NCBI GenBank assembly: GCA_032388755.1
Contig: CP135593.1
Coordinates: 2,515,074-2,579,073, forward strand
DNA: 64,000 nucleotides
DNA from: Neisseria sp. DTU_2020_1000833_1_SI_GRL_NUU_006
Lineage (GTDB): Bacteria > Pseudomonadota > Gammaproteobacteria > Burkholderiales > Neisseriaceae
Direction of reading: 5' to 3'
The translations under genes were made by a program, and so were the position numbers. This document shows positions 1 through 8,631 of this stretch, one piece after another. The notes under the pieces were generated by a model, which saw only the letters and a program-made list of their open reading frames with translations, made no database searches and was not told the origin of the DNA. Position 1 is the stretch's first letter; every line of letters starts with the position of its first letter.

Positions 1-82
1 TGGTTTTACAGAGATTGAAACCCGACAGGATTTGGCCGGTTTAGACAGGCTGACTTTGGGCATCAGGCGACATATTGAATAA
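1..82 (+). CDS. prmC: C-terminal fragment of PrmC-like release factor glutamine methyltransferase
   Basis: Only the last 26 codons are inside the window; the reading frame begins at base 2 and stops with TAA at 80-82. The tail reads GFTEIETRQDLAGLDRLTLG, which matches the conserved end of PrmC/HemK proteins (the stretch around 'RQDLAGxDR'). PrmC methylates the glutamine of the GGQ motif of release factors 1 and 2. The catalytic NPPY motif lies outside the window, so the call rests on the tail only. Confidence 0.6.
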   Translation, partial: GFTEIETRQDLAGLDRLTLGIRRHIE

Positions 83-151
83 GAGTTTTGGTGGTTTGAA
101 TAATAAAAAACCAAACGTCAAATCCGTACACACCAATACAGTTTGGAATTT

Positions 152-200
152 AAAAAGGTCATCTGAAAACCCAATTTTTGGTTTTCAGACGACCTTTTTT
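152..200. terminator. Uptake-sequence inverted pair between prmC and xth
   Basis: Inverted copies of the uptake sequence (left arm AAAAAGGTCATCTGAAAA, with one substitution; right arm TTTTCAGACGACCTTTTTT) form a hairpin followed by a T-run. It sits between two convergent genes and can end transcription from both sides. Confidence 0.75.
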
Positions 201-211
201 AAGATTACGCT

Positions 212-982
212 TTACAAATCAAATTCAGCCACGACCGGCGCATGGTCGCTCGGGCGTTCTTGCGCGCGCGCGTCCAAATCGACATAAACGTCTTTCAACA
301 CGGCAGACAGGGCGGGGCTGATGAGCTGGTGGTCGATGCGCAGTCCGAGCTTGCGTTGGAACATTGCGCCGCGATAGTCAAACCAAGTGTAAAACGCGCC
401 TTCGGGGTGGATTTGGCGCAGGCTGTCGGTCAAGCCCAAATCCAGCAGATTTTTGAACCACTGTCTCTCGATGGATGAGCAGTGGATTTTTTCATGCCAT
501 TTTTCAGGATCGTAGCAGTCGGCATCGGCGGGCGCGATATTGAAGTCGCCGAGCAAGACCAGTTTTTCGTGGCGGGTCATTTCGTCGCGGACAAATTCAG
601 TCAATGCGGCAAACCATTGTTCTTTATATTGAAATTTCGGGCTGTCGAGGGCTTCGCCGTTGACGCAATAGACATTGATGACGCGCACGCCGTTGACGGT
701 TGCGGAGATGACGCGGCGTTGCGGGTCGTCGGGCAGGGTAGGCAGACCGACGTGCACGTCTTGCGGTTCGCTGCGGCTGATGATGGCGACGCCGTTGTAG
801 GTTTTTTGTCCGCTCCAAACGCTGTGCCAGCCCATCATTTGCAGGGCGGCAGCAGGAAATTTGTCTTGGTCGAGCTTGAGTTCTTGCAAGACGAGGACAT
901 CGGGCTGATGGTCGGCAAGCCAGTTTTGCACCTGCGGCAGGCGCACGTTGAGGGAATTGACGTTCCAAGTGGTGATTTTCAT
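212..982 (-). CDS. xth: Exodeoxyribonuclease III (AP endonuclease)
   Basis: 256-residue ExoIII of the EEP nuclease fold, acting in base excision repair by cutting 5' of abasic sites. Visible motifs are WNVNS near residues 6-10, the metal ligand E34 in LQELKLD, GDFNIAP with D146 and N148, and the terminal SDHAPV with D246 and H247. The start at 982 is chosen because MKITTWNVNSL is the usual family N-terminus; the frame stays open upstream but that extension looks like non-coding sequence. Convergent with prmC across an uptake-sequence terminator. Confidence 0.93.
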   Translation of the reverse strand: MKITTWNVNSLNVRLPQVQNWLADHQPDVLVLQELKLDQDKFPAAALQMMGWHSVWSGQKTYNGVAIISRSEPQDVHVGLPTLPDDPQRRVISATVNGVRVINVYCVNGEALDSPKFQYKEQWFAALTEFVRDEMTRHEKLVLLGDFNIAPADADCYDPEKWHEKIHCSSIERQWFKNLLDLGLTDSLRQIHPEGAFYTWFDYRGAMFQRKLGLRIDHQLISPALSAVLKDVYVDLDARAQERPSDHAPVVAEFDL

Positions 983-1171
983 GCGGATTCCGTGTGTGAG
1001 GGTCGTCTGAAAAGCGTTTCGGGCTTTTCGGGCAAAATAAGGACAAAACAAAAGCGGTTCATGAAAACCGCTTTTGTTGGGTAAACGGGACGCTATTGTA
1101 ACATTAGGGGATTTCGGCGGCTGCCGGTTTTGAAACAAAAATCCGTTTGAGAAAACAAGGCTCAACAGCCT

Positions 1172-1453
1172 TTAGGCGGCTTTACGGTTTTCCAAATGGC
1201 GCAGCGTATCGAGGATTGCGGCGGCTTCTTCGGATACCAGCCTGTATTCGATGATGCGGTGGTAGCGGGTGAAATCGATCAGACCTTCGGAGCGCAGGCG
1301 CGCGAGGTGGTTGGAAACGGCGGTCGCAGGCTGTCCGAGCGCTTCGGATAATTCGGCGATGCTGCGTTCGCTGTCCATCAGCATAAACAAAATGGTCATG
1401 CGTTCGGGGTTGGCGATGAGTTTGAGAAGGGAAGAGAGACGTTTGGTTTCCAT
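1172..1453 (-). CDS. ArsR-family winged-helix regulator
   Basis: 93-residue DNA-binding protein with the ArsR/SmtB layout: LLKLIANPERMTILF (helix 1-2), then the recognition segment LGQPATAVSNHLARLRSEG and a beta-wing (RYHRIIEYRLV). It has no cysteine, so the classic metal-thiolate sites and the BigR/SqrR dithiol switch are absent; the effector is unknown. The start at 1453 has a ribosome site (AGAAAGG) 8-9 bases upstream; the frame runs on upstream without one. An inverted repeat at 1503-1526 may be its operator. Confidence 0.8.
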   Translation of the reverse strand: METKRLSSLLKLIANPERMTILFMLMDSERSIAELSEALGQPATAVSNHLARLRSEGLIDFTRYHRIIEYRLVSEEAAAILDTLRHLENRKAA

Positions 1454-1495
1454 GGTGTATGCCTTTCTGTTCGTGTAGTTTGATTTGAGAAGCAT

Positions 1496-2018
1496 TACAA
1501 AAAGAAGATGATTGTGATTCTTCTTATATTTTTACGAAATTTCAAATGCTTACGTTTGTAAGTGTACATCAATCAGGCGCAAAAGAGAGCATTTGCGTTT
1601 AAATTTGCCGTAAATAATTGTTGTTTGAACAAATACCAATGTAATTTAAAATAGGCAAAAAAGACGATTTTTTAGAAATGAAAAACAAGGTTTAATTTAT
1701 AAGGAAATGAAAAGGCAGATGTGTAGATTTGGATTAAAATTTAAAAAATAATTTATAAACAGATAAATATAAAAAGCAAAGCTGTTTTTCCGATATTTGT
1801 ATTGATAGCAGACAGCTGTTTTTGAAAATTAACGAAGTTTTAGGGAAAGCCTTGGCTGTATGTTTTCAGTCTGTAAAAATTTTACAACAGTTACTATTAA
1901 TTTTGTTATTTGATTTGAGGGTGCATCTTGATGGGGGCGGCGTGCAGACAGTCAACGAGGTATCGACTGCCTGCGTATTCGGCTATACAATCCGACCACC
2001 TTTCTTTGGTATACCTTT
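1496..2018. other. AT-rich intergenic region upstream of ArsR-type gene and lpxL
   Basis: No convincing gene is seen. The region is clearly AT-richer than its surroundings, contains the candidate operator at 1503-1526 and a short CTTAC/GTAAG inverted repeat near 1551-1564, and must hold the divergent promoters of the ArsR gene and the acyltransferase. I could not pick a confident -35/-10 pair. Confidence 0.5.
1503..1526. promoter_or_regulatory. Candidate ArsR operator
   Basis: Arms AAGAAGA (1503-1509) and TCTTCTT (1520-1526) form an inverted repeat with a 10-base centre, 50 bases upstream of the ArsR-type start codon. Size and placement fit a dimeric autoregulatory site. This is inference only. 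Confidence 0.35.
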
Positions 2019-2900
2019 ATGTATATTCTGATTACCTTTTTCTTCAAACTCTTCGCCGCCATGCCGCTGCGCCTGCTGCACGCATTGGCGGGCGTGTTGG
2101 GCTGCGCGGTTTATTATCTGCGCCGTGAGGATCGCGAACGCGTATTTGACAATATGCGGACGGCCGGTTTGCAGCCCGATGAAGCGGCGGTCAAGGCTGT
2201 GTTCCGCGAAACGGTCAAAGGCGGGTTGGAATTGCCCGTGGCTTTTTTCAGACGACCTGAAAGCATAGAAAAATTGTTTGTAGAAGTACGCGGATGGGAA
2301 CATGTACAGGCTGCGTTGGATGCGGGCGAAGGATTGTTGTTTATTACCCCGCACATCGGCAGCTACGACCTTGCCGGACGGTATATCAGCCAACAGCTTC
2401 CGTTTCCACTTACGGCGATGTACAAACCGCCGAAGCTCAAAGCGATGGATGAAGTCATGCAGGCGGGGCGCGTACGCGGCAAAGGTAAAACCGCGCCGAC
2501 CAGTATTCAAGGCGTTAAGCAGGTCATCAAAGCCTTGCGTGCGGGCGAAGCCACTATCATTTTGCCCGACCATGTCCCCGCGCCCGAAGAAGGTGGAGAC
2601 GGTGTGTGGGCGGAGTTCTTCTGTAAACCGGCTTTTACCATGACGCTGGCAGGCAAGCTCTCGCAGGTAAAAGGGGTTAAGGCATTGTTTTTCTGCGGAG
2701 AACGCCTGCCGCAAGGACGCGGGTTTGTCCTACATATCGAACCTTTACGCAGCGAACTGAACGGCAATAAAGAACACGATGCGCGGGTAATCAATGAAAA
2801 TACGGAATATTGGATACGCCGGTTCCCGACGCAATATCTGTTTATGTACAACCGCTACAAACAGCCCGCAGGTGCGCCGGAGCCTCCCGGGCATGGGTGA
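2019..2900 (+). CDS. LpxL/HtrB-type lipid A late acyltransferase
   Basis: 293 residues, the usual size for Kdo-dependent lipid A acyltransferases, which add a secondary acyl chain to lipid A on the inner face of the inner membrane. An N-terminal hydrophobic anchor (ITFFFKLFAAMPLRLL) is followed by the catalytic HX4D motif as HIGSYD and by a conserved DHVPAPEEG-type segment. Neisseria carry two paralogues (LpxL1 and LpxL2); which one this is cannot be decided here. It ends just before an uptake-sequence terminator. No strong ribosome site precedes the ATG. Confidence 0.85.
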   Translation: MYILITFFFKLFAAMPLRLLHALAGVLGCAVYYLRREDRERVFDNMRTAGLQPDEAAVKAVFRETVKGGLELPVAFFRRPESIEKLFVEVRGWEHVQAALDAGEGLLFITPHIGSYDLAGRYISQQLPFPLTAMYKPPKLKAMDEVMQAGRVRGKGKTAPTSIQGVKQVIKALRAGEATIILPDHVPAPEEGGDGVWAEFFCKPAFTMTLAGKLSQVKGVKALFFCGERLPQGRGFVLHIEPLRSELNGNKEHDARVINENTEYWIRRFPTQYLFMYNRYKQPAGAPEPPGHG

Positions 2901-2909
2901 AAAAATGTG

Positions 2910-2957
2910 AAAGGTCGTCTGAAAACCTGGGGTTTGAGTTTTCAGACGACCTTTTTT
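2910..2957 (+). terminator. Uptake-sequence terminator after the acyltransferase gene
   Basis: Inverted pair AAAGGTCGTCTGAAAAC / GTTTTCAGACGACCTTTTTT ending in a T-run, directly after the stop codon. Confidence 0.85.
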
Positions 2958-2959
2958 AA

Positions 2960-3307
2960 TCATTTTTGTGGACGGATTCCACGCTATGGGTTTGTTAGTA
3001 ATTCGAGGTGGGGCACAAGATACGCCGTGCTTAGATTGATTTGAAACCCAACGAAAATCGGATAATTCGCAATGTTGGGTTCGACAATCCAATTTGCCTA
3101 AAGGTCGTATGAAAAGTATTTTCAGACGACCTTTTGCCTTGATGGCGCAGATGGTGGCGTGAGCTTTGCCTACGAAAATAGCGGGTAAAAGAGGTCGTCT
3201 GAAATTTTGGGTTTGATTCGTGGGCAAAGCCCATGCTATGGGTTTGGTGTGATTGGCGGGTGGATACGCGCTACGCGGTGGATGGCTAATCCCCTGTAAT
3301 ATCTGCT
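2960..3307. repeat. Repeat-filled intergenic region between lpxL-type gene and glnE
   Basis: No gene is seen. It holds a degenerate palindrome at 2967-2987, an uptake-sequence inverted pair at 3100-3135 (one arm reads GGTCGTATGAAAA), a single uptake sequence near 3191-3203, and a CGTGGGC...GCCCATG palindrome at 3219-3239 ending in CTAT, which is a relative of the second GTAG-headed family described in the findings. Confidence 0.6.
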
Positions 3308-5998
3308 TTATCCGAGCTTCGCCACCTCCCCGAACACTTCCCGCCACAATTTCCTGACATTGCCGTAATGGGACAGCAATTCGTCGGTTACTTCGGTTTT
3401 TTCTGCGTCGCGCAGTTTGGTGTTGTGTTGCTGCTGGCGGTAGAAGCGGTAGGCGGTGCGGCTTTGTTCGGCGAGGGTTTTGCCGATGAGGCCGCAGTCG
3501 GCGGCGATGTTCAAGAGGGCGATGTTGCCGTAGTTGTCGAGGAGTTGCGGATATTGGCGGGCATGGGCAAGGATGAGGTATTGGACGATAAATTCGACGT
3601 CGACCACGCCGCCGCGCGCGTATTTGACGTTGCTGTCAACCGGCGGATGGGTGGGGAACATTTTTTCGCGCATTTCGATGATTTCGCCTGACAAGGCGGT
3701 TTGGTCGCGTTCGGCGGTGAGGATTTCGGTGCGGATGCGGTCGAAGGTCGTCTGAATTTCGGGTGTGCCACAAATAAAACGGGCGCGGGTGAGGGATTGG
3801 TGTTCCCATGTCCATGCGTTTTCGCGCTGATATTTTTCGAAGGCGGCGATGCTGTGGGCGAGGAAGCCGGCGTCACCGTTGGGGCGCAGGCGCAGGTCGG
3901 TTTCGTAGAGGCTGCCTGCGCCGGTGGCGGCGGAAAGCCAGTTGGTCAGGCGGCGGGCGAGGCGGCTGTACACGTCGCCCGCGTCGGGGTGGGGATCGTC
4001 GTAGAGGTAGACGAGGTCGAGGTCGGAGGCGTAGCCGAGTTCTTTGCCGCCGAGTTTGCCGTAGCCGACGACGGCGAATTGCGGGGTGTCGCGGTGTTTT
4101 TTGGGCATGTCCGCCCATGCGCACGGCAGGGCGGCGGTGAGGATGGTGTCGGCGAGGGCGGAGAGTTGGTCGGAGAGGGATTCTACCGTCCACAGTCCGG
4201 CGAGGTCTTGGACGGCGAGGCGGAAGACTTGGGCGTGCTGGAAGCGGCGCAGGGTGTCCATTTGCGCTTCGGTGTCGCCGCCGCAGGCTTTGAGGTCGTC
4301 TGAAAGGGCGGCGGCAAGGGCTTGCCAGTCGAACGCGGTATCCAAAAGCTGCGCGCTGATGAGTTCGTCCAGCAGAATCGGATATTTGCTTAGATACGCC
4401 GCCACCCATGAGCTTTGGCTCATAATCTGCGCCAGTTGCGCCAGGGTTTGCGGATGTTCGTTGAGAAAGGCGAGATAGGCGGAGCGGCGGTTGATGTTTT
4501 CGAGGAAGTCAAACAGCCGCATCAGCGTATCGGTCGGGTTGTTTTGCTCTGCCGCCGCCTGTACCAACAGCGGCACAATGGCGTCGAAACGCGGCTGGGC
4601 GTGTGCGGAGAGATGGCGGTATTTATGACCGTGCCGGATTTGGTCGAGCCTTGCGGCGATGGTTTCGGCATCGAACCCGTGTTCTTTCAGACGGCCTTGC
4701 CGCTCTTCTTCGTCGGGTTTTTCCTGCCATGCCCACTGCCATTCGCTGTTGTCCTGTGTTTGTTCTTCGGGTTCGCTCAAAATTTCGTTGAACAACTGAT
4801 TGACCTTGTTACGATGAACGTTGAGGTCGTCTGAAAAGGCGGCGTAGCTGTCGAAACCCATGCTTTCGGCGAGCAGTTGCTGCTGTTCGGGCGAGGAGGG
4901 CAGGGTTTGGGTTTGCTGGTCGTCCCAGTATTGCAGGCGGTGTTCGACGTCGCGCAGGAAGCGGTAGGCGGCAAGCAGGGTTTCGACGTTTTCAGACGGC
5001 ATGATGCCCAGCTCGGCAAGCTTCTTCAGCGTTTCCTGCGTGCCTTTCAGTTGCAGCGCGCGCATTTGCCCGCCGCGTATCATTTGGAAAATCTGGGCGA
5101 TAAATTCGACTTCGCGGATGCCGCCCGCGCCGAGTTTGATGTTGTCTGCCATGCCTTTTTTGCTGACTTCGCTGCGGATTTGGCGGTGCAGGTTGCGCAT
5201 CGCTTCATACGCGCTGTAATCCAGATATTTGCGGAACACGAAGGGGCGCACCAGCGATTTGATGTCGTTCGGATACGGGGTAACCACGCGGCCTTTGCAC
5301 CACGCATAGCGTTCCCATTCACGCCCCTGCGTGATCAGGTATTGCTCCAGCGCGGTTTCGCTCAATACCAGCGCGCCCGAATCGCCGTCCGGCCGCAGCC
5401 GCATATCGACGCGGAACACCTGCCCGTCGGCGGTGATGTCGTTCAGCAGCGCAATCAGTTTCTGCCCGACTTTGGTGAAAAACTCCTGATTGCCCCGTTC
5501 GCGCCTGCCGTCGGTGTCGCCCGATTTGGGATAGACGAAAATCAAATCGATGTCGGAAGACACGTTCAACTCATAGCCGCCCGCCTTGCCCATCGCCACC
5601 ACGCTCAAATGCTGCGGCGATTTGGTATAACGCCCGATCGGCGTGCCGTACATGTCCCGATAATAGGCGTAGGCGAAATCCAGCGCGGTATTGACGGCAA
5701 AATCGGCAAACAGCGTAATCGTGCGGGTTACTTCGTTTAAATCGCTGATGCGGTTTATATCGCGCACGATAATCTGCGACACGACATAACGGCGCAACTC
5801 GCGCAACTGCCGCGCCAATTCTTCATCGTTTTCTTCCGCGCGGATTTGGTCCCAATCGGCAAAGGCTTGGAAATCCGCTTCGGTTAAAACCTTGTCCAAC
5901 ATGGGCAGGAAAATTTCGGGCTTGAGTTTGCCGTTGTCGAGCTGGCGGGCGAGGAACAGGGAATGGCGGCGGGCGGTGTCGAGGCGGTTGTCGGACAT
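3308..5998 (-). CDS. glnE: Bifunctional glutamine synthetase adenylyltransferase / deadenylase
   Basis: 896 residues. GlnE attaches and removes AMP on glutamine synthetase, tuning nitrogen assimilation under PII control. Both nucleotidyltransferase domains are visible: the N-terminal deadenylase domain (GKAGGYELNVSSDIDLIFVY) and the C-terminal adenylyltransferase domain (GYGKLGGKELGYASDLDLVY), each carrying the paired aspartates (DxD) that bind metal, and each followed by a GGIREVEFIAQ- or GGVVDVEFIVQ-type helix. Length is normal and the gene looks intact. Several uptake sequences lie inside the frame, one of them the AT-type variant at 4991-5002. Confidence 0.96.
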   Translation of the reverse strand: MSDNRLDTARRHSLFLARQLDNGKLKPEIFLPMLDKVLTEADFQAFADWDQIRAEENDEELARQLRELRRYVVSQIIVRDINRISDLNEVTRTITLFADFAVNTALDFAYAYYRDMYGTPIGRYTKSPQHLSVVAMGKAGGYELNVSSDIDLIFVYPKSGDTDGRRERGNQEFFTKVGQKLIALLNDITADGQVFRVDMRLRPDGDSGALVLSETALEQYLITQGREWERYAWCKGRVVTPYPNDIKSLVRPFVFRKYLDYSAYEAMRNLHRQIRSEVSKKGMADNIKLGAGGIREVEFIAQIFQMIRGGQMRALQLKGTQETLKKLAELGIMPSENVETLLAAYRFLRDVEHRLQYWDDQQTQTLPSSPEQQQLLAESMGFDSYAAFSDDLNVHRNKVNQLFNEILSEPEEQTQDNSEWQWAWQEKPDEEERQGRLKEHGFDAETIAARLDQIRHGHKYRHLSAHAQPRFDAIVPLLVQAAAEQNNPTDTLMRLFDFLENINRRSAYLAFLNEHPQTLAQLAQIMSQSSWVAAYLSKYPILLDELISAQLLDTAFDWQALAAALSDDLKACGGDTEAQMDTLRRFQHAQVFRLAVQDLAGLWTVESLSDQLSALADTILTAALPCAWADMPKKHRDTPQFAVVGYGKLGGKELGYASDLDLVYLYDDPHPDAGDVYSRLARRLTNWLSAATGAGSLYETDLRLRPNGDAGFLAHSIAAFEKYQRENAWTWEHQSLTRARFICGTPEIQTTFDRIRTEILTAERDQTALSGEIIEMREKMFPTHPPVDSNVKYARGGVVDVEFIVQYLILAHARQYPQLLDNYGNIALLNIAADCGLIGKTLAEQSRTAYRFYRQQQHNTKLRDAEKTEVTDELLSHYGNVRKLWREVFGEVAKLG

Positions 5999-6031
5999 TT
6001 CGGATTCCGTTTGGAAGGATGACGGGAATGT

Positions 6032-6102
6032 GATAGTGGATTCACTTTAAATCAGGACAGGGTGAGACAATGCCGTACCGGTTTAAAGTCAAGCCACTAT
6101 AT
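6032..6102. repeat. Shortened Correia-like element
   Basis: Starts ATAGTGGATTCACTTTAAAT and ends with an inverted relative (GGTTTAAAGTCAAGCCACTA). The ends resemble the 107-bp Correia elements elsewhere in the window, but the middle is mostly deleted and the arms have drifted. Confidence 0.55.
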
Positions 6103-6116
6103 CATAGCAATCTTGG

Positions 6117-6154
6117 AGGTCGTCTGAAACAGTAAAACACCTTTCAGACGACCT
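6117..6154. terminator. Uptake-sequence inverted pair between glnE and dapD
   Basis: AGGTCGTCTGAAA and TTTCAGACGACCT form a hairpin in the divergent glnE-dapD interval. No gene ends here, so the terminator role is doubtful and its main role may be DNA uptake. Confidence 0.5.
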
Positions 6155-6257
6155 TTGCAAAAGCTGACGGCAAAGCGTTTACATGGCAAAATACCGCCTG
6201 TTTGCAGGTCATCCGAATTTTTCAGACGACCTTTTACCCTCTTCAAAAGGAATCCCC

Positions 6258-7079
6258 ATGTCTTTGCAAAACATCATCGAAACCGCCTTTGAAAACCGCG
6301 CGGACATCACCCCGACCACCGTTACCCCCGAAGTCAAAGAAGCCGTGTTGGAAACCATCCGCCAACTCGATTCAGGCAAATTGCGCGTCGCTGAACGCTT
6401 GGGCGTGGGCGAATGGAAAGTCAACGAATGGGCGAAAAAAGCCGTGTTGTTGTCGTTCCGCATCCAAGACAACGAAGTCCTCAACGACGGCGTAAACAAA
6501 TACTTCGACAAAGTGCCGACCAAGTTTGCCGACTGGTCTGAAGACGAATTCCGCGCCGCCGGTTTCCGCGCCGTACCCGGTGCCGTTGCGCGCCGCGGCA
6601 GCTTCGTTGCCAAAAACGTCGTCCTGATGCCGTCTTATGTCAACATCGGCGCATACGTTGACGAAGGCGCTATGGTCGATACTTGGGCGACCGTCGGCTC
6701 TTGCGCCCAAATCGGTAAAAACGTTCACTTGAGCGGCGGCGTCGGCATCGGCGGCGTACTCGAACCGCTGCAAGCCAGCCCGACCATTATTGAAGACAAC
6801 TGCTTCATCGGCGCGCGTTCCGAAATCGTCGAAGGCGTGATTGTTGAAGAAGGCAGCGTGATTTCCATGGGCGTGTTCATCGGACAATCCACCAAAATCT
6901 TCGACCGCACTACCGGCGAAATCTACCAAGGCCGCGTACCGGCAGGCTCGGTTGTCGTGTCCGGCAGCATGCCTTCCAAAGACGGCAGCCACAGCCTCTA
7001 CTGCGCCGTCATCGTCAAACGCGTGGACGCGCAAACCCGCGCCAAAACCAGCGTCAATGAATTGTTGCGCGGTATTTAA
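6258..7079 (+). CDS. dapD: Tetrahydrodipicolinate N-succinyltransferase
   Basis: 273 residues, standard for DapD, which succinylates tetrahydrodipicolinate in the succinylase branch of lysine and diaminopimelate synthesis. An N-terminal helical domain is followed by a left-handed beta-helix of hexapeptide repeats (residues about 105-235, for example VNIGAYVDEGAMVDTWATVG). The start at 6258 (MSLQNIIETAFE) is the family start and has AAAAGG just upstream; the open frame above it is not supported. Confidence 0.96.
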   Translation: MSLQNIIETAFENRADITPTTVTPEVKEAVLETIRQLDSGKLRVAERLGVGEWKVNEWAKKAVLLSFRIQDNEVLNDGVNKYFDKVPTKFADWSEDEFRAAGFRAVPGAVARRGSFVAKNVVLMPSYVNIGAYVDEGAMVDTWATVGSCAQIGKNVHLSGGVGIGGVLEPLQASPTIIEDNCFIGARSEIVEGVIVEEGSVISMGVFIGQSTKIFDRTTGEIYQGRVPAGSVVVSGSMPSKDGSHSLYCAVIVKRVDAQTRAKTSVNELLRGI

Positions 7080-7162
7080 CCGGCGAACAGAAAAGGGGAG
7101 GTCGTCTGAAACAGCCCGAAACATAAACGGGCTTCAGGCAAACGGTTTCCCTGTTTGAATAG

Positions 7163-7213
7163 AAAAAGGTCGTCTGAAAAACCGGATTTCGGGTTTTCAG
7201 ACGACCTCTTTAT
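7163..7213 (+). terminator. Uptake-sequence terminator after dapD
   Basis: AAAAAGGTCGTCTGAAAA and TTTTCAGACGACCTCTTT flank a short GC-rich loop. A further single uptake sequence lies at about 7099-7111. Confidence 0.75.
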
Positions 7214-7239
7214 TTACGGTATGCAGCGATATTGCGTTG

Positions 7240-7346
7240 TATAGTGGATTAACTTTAAACCAGTACGGCGTTGCCTCGCCTTGTCGTACTATCTGTACTG
7301 TCTGCGGCTTCGTCGCCTTGTCCTGATTTAAATTTAATCCACTATA
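7240..7346. repeat. Correia element, 107 bp, upstream of sspA
   Basis: Begins TATAGTGGATTAACTTTAAA and ends with the inverted form finishing AATCCACTATA. The interior has the CGTTGCCTCGCCTTG and CTGTCTGCGGCTTCGTCGCC stretches typical of Correia repeats. It is shorter than the full-size form known from pathogenic Neisseria. It sits about 160 bases before sspA and could carry promoter activity, as these elements are known to. Confidence 0.85.
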
Positions 7347-7428
7347 TGACTTAAAATAGAGAAGTCAAAAAATATAATTTAAAACAATATATTATCCTGT
7401 TTTTCTAGAATTGTTGTATGCAATCGCG

Positions 7429-7434
7429 TATAAT
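7429..7434 (+). promoter_or_regulatory. Candidate -10 box for sspA
   Basis: A perfect TATAAT lies 72 bases before the sspA ATG. A matching -35 box at 17 bases is poor, so the assignment is tentative. Confidence 0.35.
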
Positions 7435-7470
7435 TCTGCGATTAATTTGTTTAACGGTCGTATCAGACGC

Positions 7471-7482
7471 ATGCCGTCTGAA
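7471..7482 (+). repeat. AT-type uptake sequence (foreign dialect)
   Basis: Perfect ATGCCGTCTGAA, the 12-base form used by N. meningitidis and N. gonorrhoeae, not the AGGTCGTCTGAA form that dominates here. It lies in the sspA leader and faces a partial inverted copy (TCAGACG at 7463-7469). Confidence 0.8.
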
Positions 7483-7506
7483 ACCGGATACAGGAGCCCA
7501 ATTACC

Positions 7507-8112
7507 ATGATGACCTTATATTCAGGCATTACCTGCCCGTTCAGCCAACGCTGCCGTTTCGTGTTGTACGAAAAAGGCATGGATTTTGAAATCAAAGATG
7601 TCGATATTTTCAACAAGCCCGAAGACCTTGCCGTAATGAATCCGTACAATCAAGTACCTGTTTTGGTTGAACGCGACCTCATCTTGCACGAGTCCAACAT
7701 CATCAACGAATATATCGACGAACGTTTCCCGCATCCGCAACTGATGCCCGGCGATCCCGTGATGCGCGGACGCGGGCGTTTGGTGTTGTTCCGCATGGAA
7801 AAAGAATTGTTCAACTTCGTCCATGTTTTGGAAAACTCCAACGCGACCAACAAAGAACAGGCTAAAGCGCGCGAAGCCATCGGTAACGGGCTGACAATGC
7901 TGGCTCCTGCTTTTGCGAAGAGCAAATACATCCTCGGCGAAGATTTTTCTATGATTGACGTAGCGCTGTCTCCTTTGTTGTGGCGGCTTGATCATTACGA
8001 CATCAAACTCGGCAAATCCGCCGCACCTTTGTTGAAATACGCCGAGCGCATTTTCCAACGCGAGGCTTTCATCGAAGCACTGACGCCCGCCGAAAAAGCC
8101 ATGCGCCGATAA
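7507..8112 (+). CDS. sspA: Stringent starvation protein A, GST-fold RNA polymerase partner
   Basis: 201 residues with an N-terminal thioredoxin-like domain (MMTLYSGITCPFSQRCRFVL) and a C-terminal all-helical GST domain. The YNQVPVLV and LHESNIINEYID stretches are typical of SspA, which binds RNA polymerase and alters promoter choice under starvation. The start at 7507 follows ACAGGAG; a second ATG is directly adjacent at 7510. sspB follows 19 bases after the stop, the usual sspAB arrangement. Confidence 0.92.
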   Translation: MMTLYSGITCPFSQRCRFVLYEKGMDFEIKDVDIFNKPEDLAVMNPYNQVPVLVERDLILHESNIINEYIDERFPHPQLMPGDPVMRGRGRLVLFRMEKELFNFVHVLENSNATNKEQAKAREAIGNGLTMLAPAFAKSKYILGEDFSMIDVALSPLLWRLDHYDIKLGKSAAPLLKYAERIFQREAFIEALTPAEKAMRR

Positions 8113-8131
8113 GCTTCCGAAAGGAGATACC

Positions 8132-8548
8132 ATGACGACTTCGACCAAGCCCTATCTGCTTCGTGCCTTATATGAATGGTGTATCGATAATAGCCAAACG
8201 CCGCATCTGGTCGTTTGGGTTAACGAACATACCCGCGTACCCATGCAATATGTCCGCGACAATGAAATCGTACTGAATATCGGCCCGACCGCCAGCCATA
8301 ATCTGAATATCGATAGCGATTGGATCAGCTTTTCCGCCCGTTTCGGCGGAGTGGCGCACGATATTTGGATTCCCGTCGGTCATGTCATAAGCATCTTCTC
8401 ACGCGAAAGCGGGGAGGGGATGGGGTTCGAAGTCGAGCCTTACGAGGCGGATGCTTCCGGTAAGGAGGCGCAGCAGGAGCCGGCGGCAGATAAGCCGACT
8501 GACGGAGAACCCGCCAAGTCAGGCAAGGTATTGAAGTTCGTCAAATAA
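8132..8548 (+). CDS. sspB: SspB adaptor of the ClpXP protease
   Basis: 138 residues. SspB carries ssrA-tagged peptides from stalled ribosomes to ClpXP. The folded substrate-binding domain occupies residues 1-105 (PYLLRALYEWCIDN at the start, then WVNEHTRVPMQYV). A charged flexible linker follows, and the last residues KVLKFVK fit the short ClpX-binding tail of this family. A strong AAAGGAG site lies 5 bases before the ATG. It is co-transcribed with sspA and ends at an uptake-sequence terminator. Confidence 0.94.
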   Translation: MTTSTKPYLLRALYEWCIDNSQTPHLVVWVNEHTRVPMQYVRDNEIVLNIGPTASHNLNIDSDWISFSARFGGVAHDIWIPVGHVISIFSRESGEGMGFEVEPYEADASGKEAQQEPAADKPTDGEPAKSGKVLKFVK

Positions 8549-8552
8549 AACG

Positions 8553-8589
8553 AAAGGTCGTCTGAAAGTAGATTTCAGACGACCTTTTT
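8553..8589 (+). terminator. Uptake-sequence terminator after sspAB
   Basis: AAAGGTCGTCTGAAA, a short loop, then TTTCAGACGACCTTTTT. Confidence 0.85.
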
Positions 8590-8631
8590 ACTCATATGCA
8601 TGATCTTTCAGGTTGGGTTCTTTAGAGGAAA

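Noticed and set aside
1822..2031. Open frame just before the lpxL-type gene
   Set aside because: Begins without a ribosome site, overlaps the downstream start and has no recognisable features.
3701..4303. Long open frames opposite glnE
   Set aside because: They are mirror frames of a GC-rich gene with valine/glycine-rich meaningless products; glnE is clear on the other strand.
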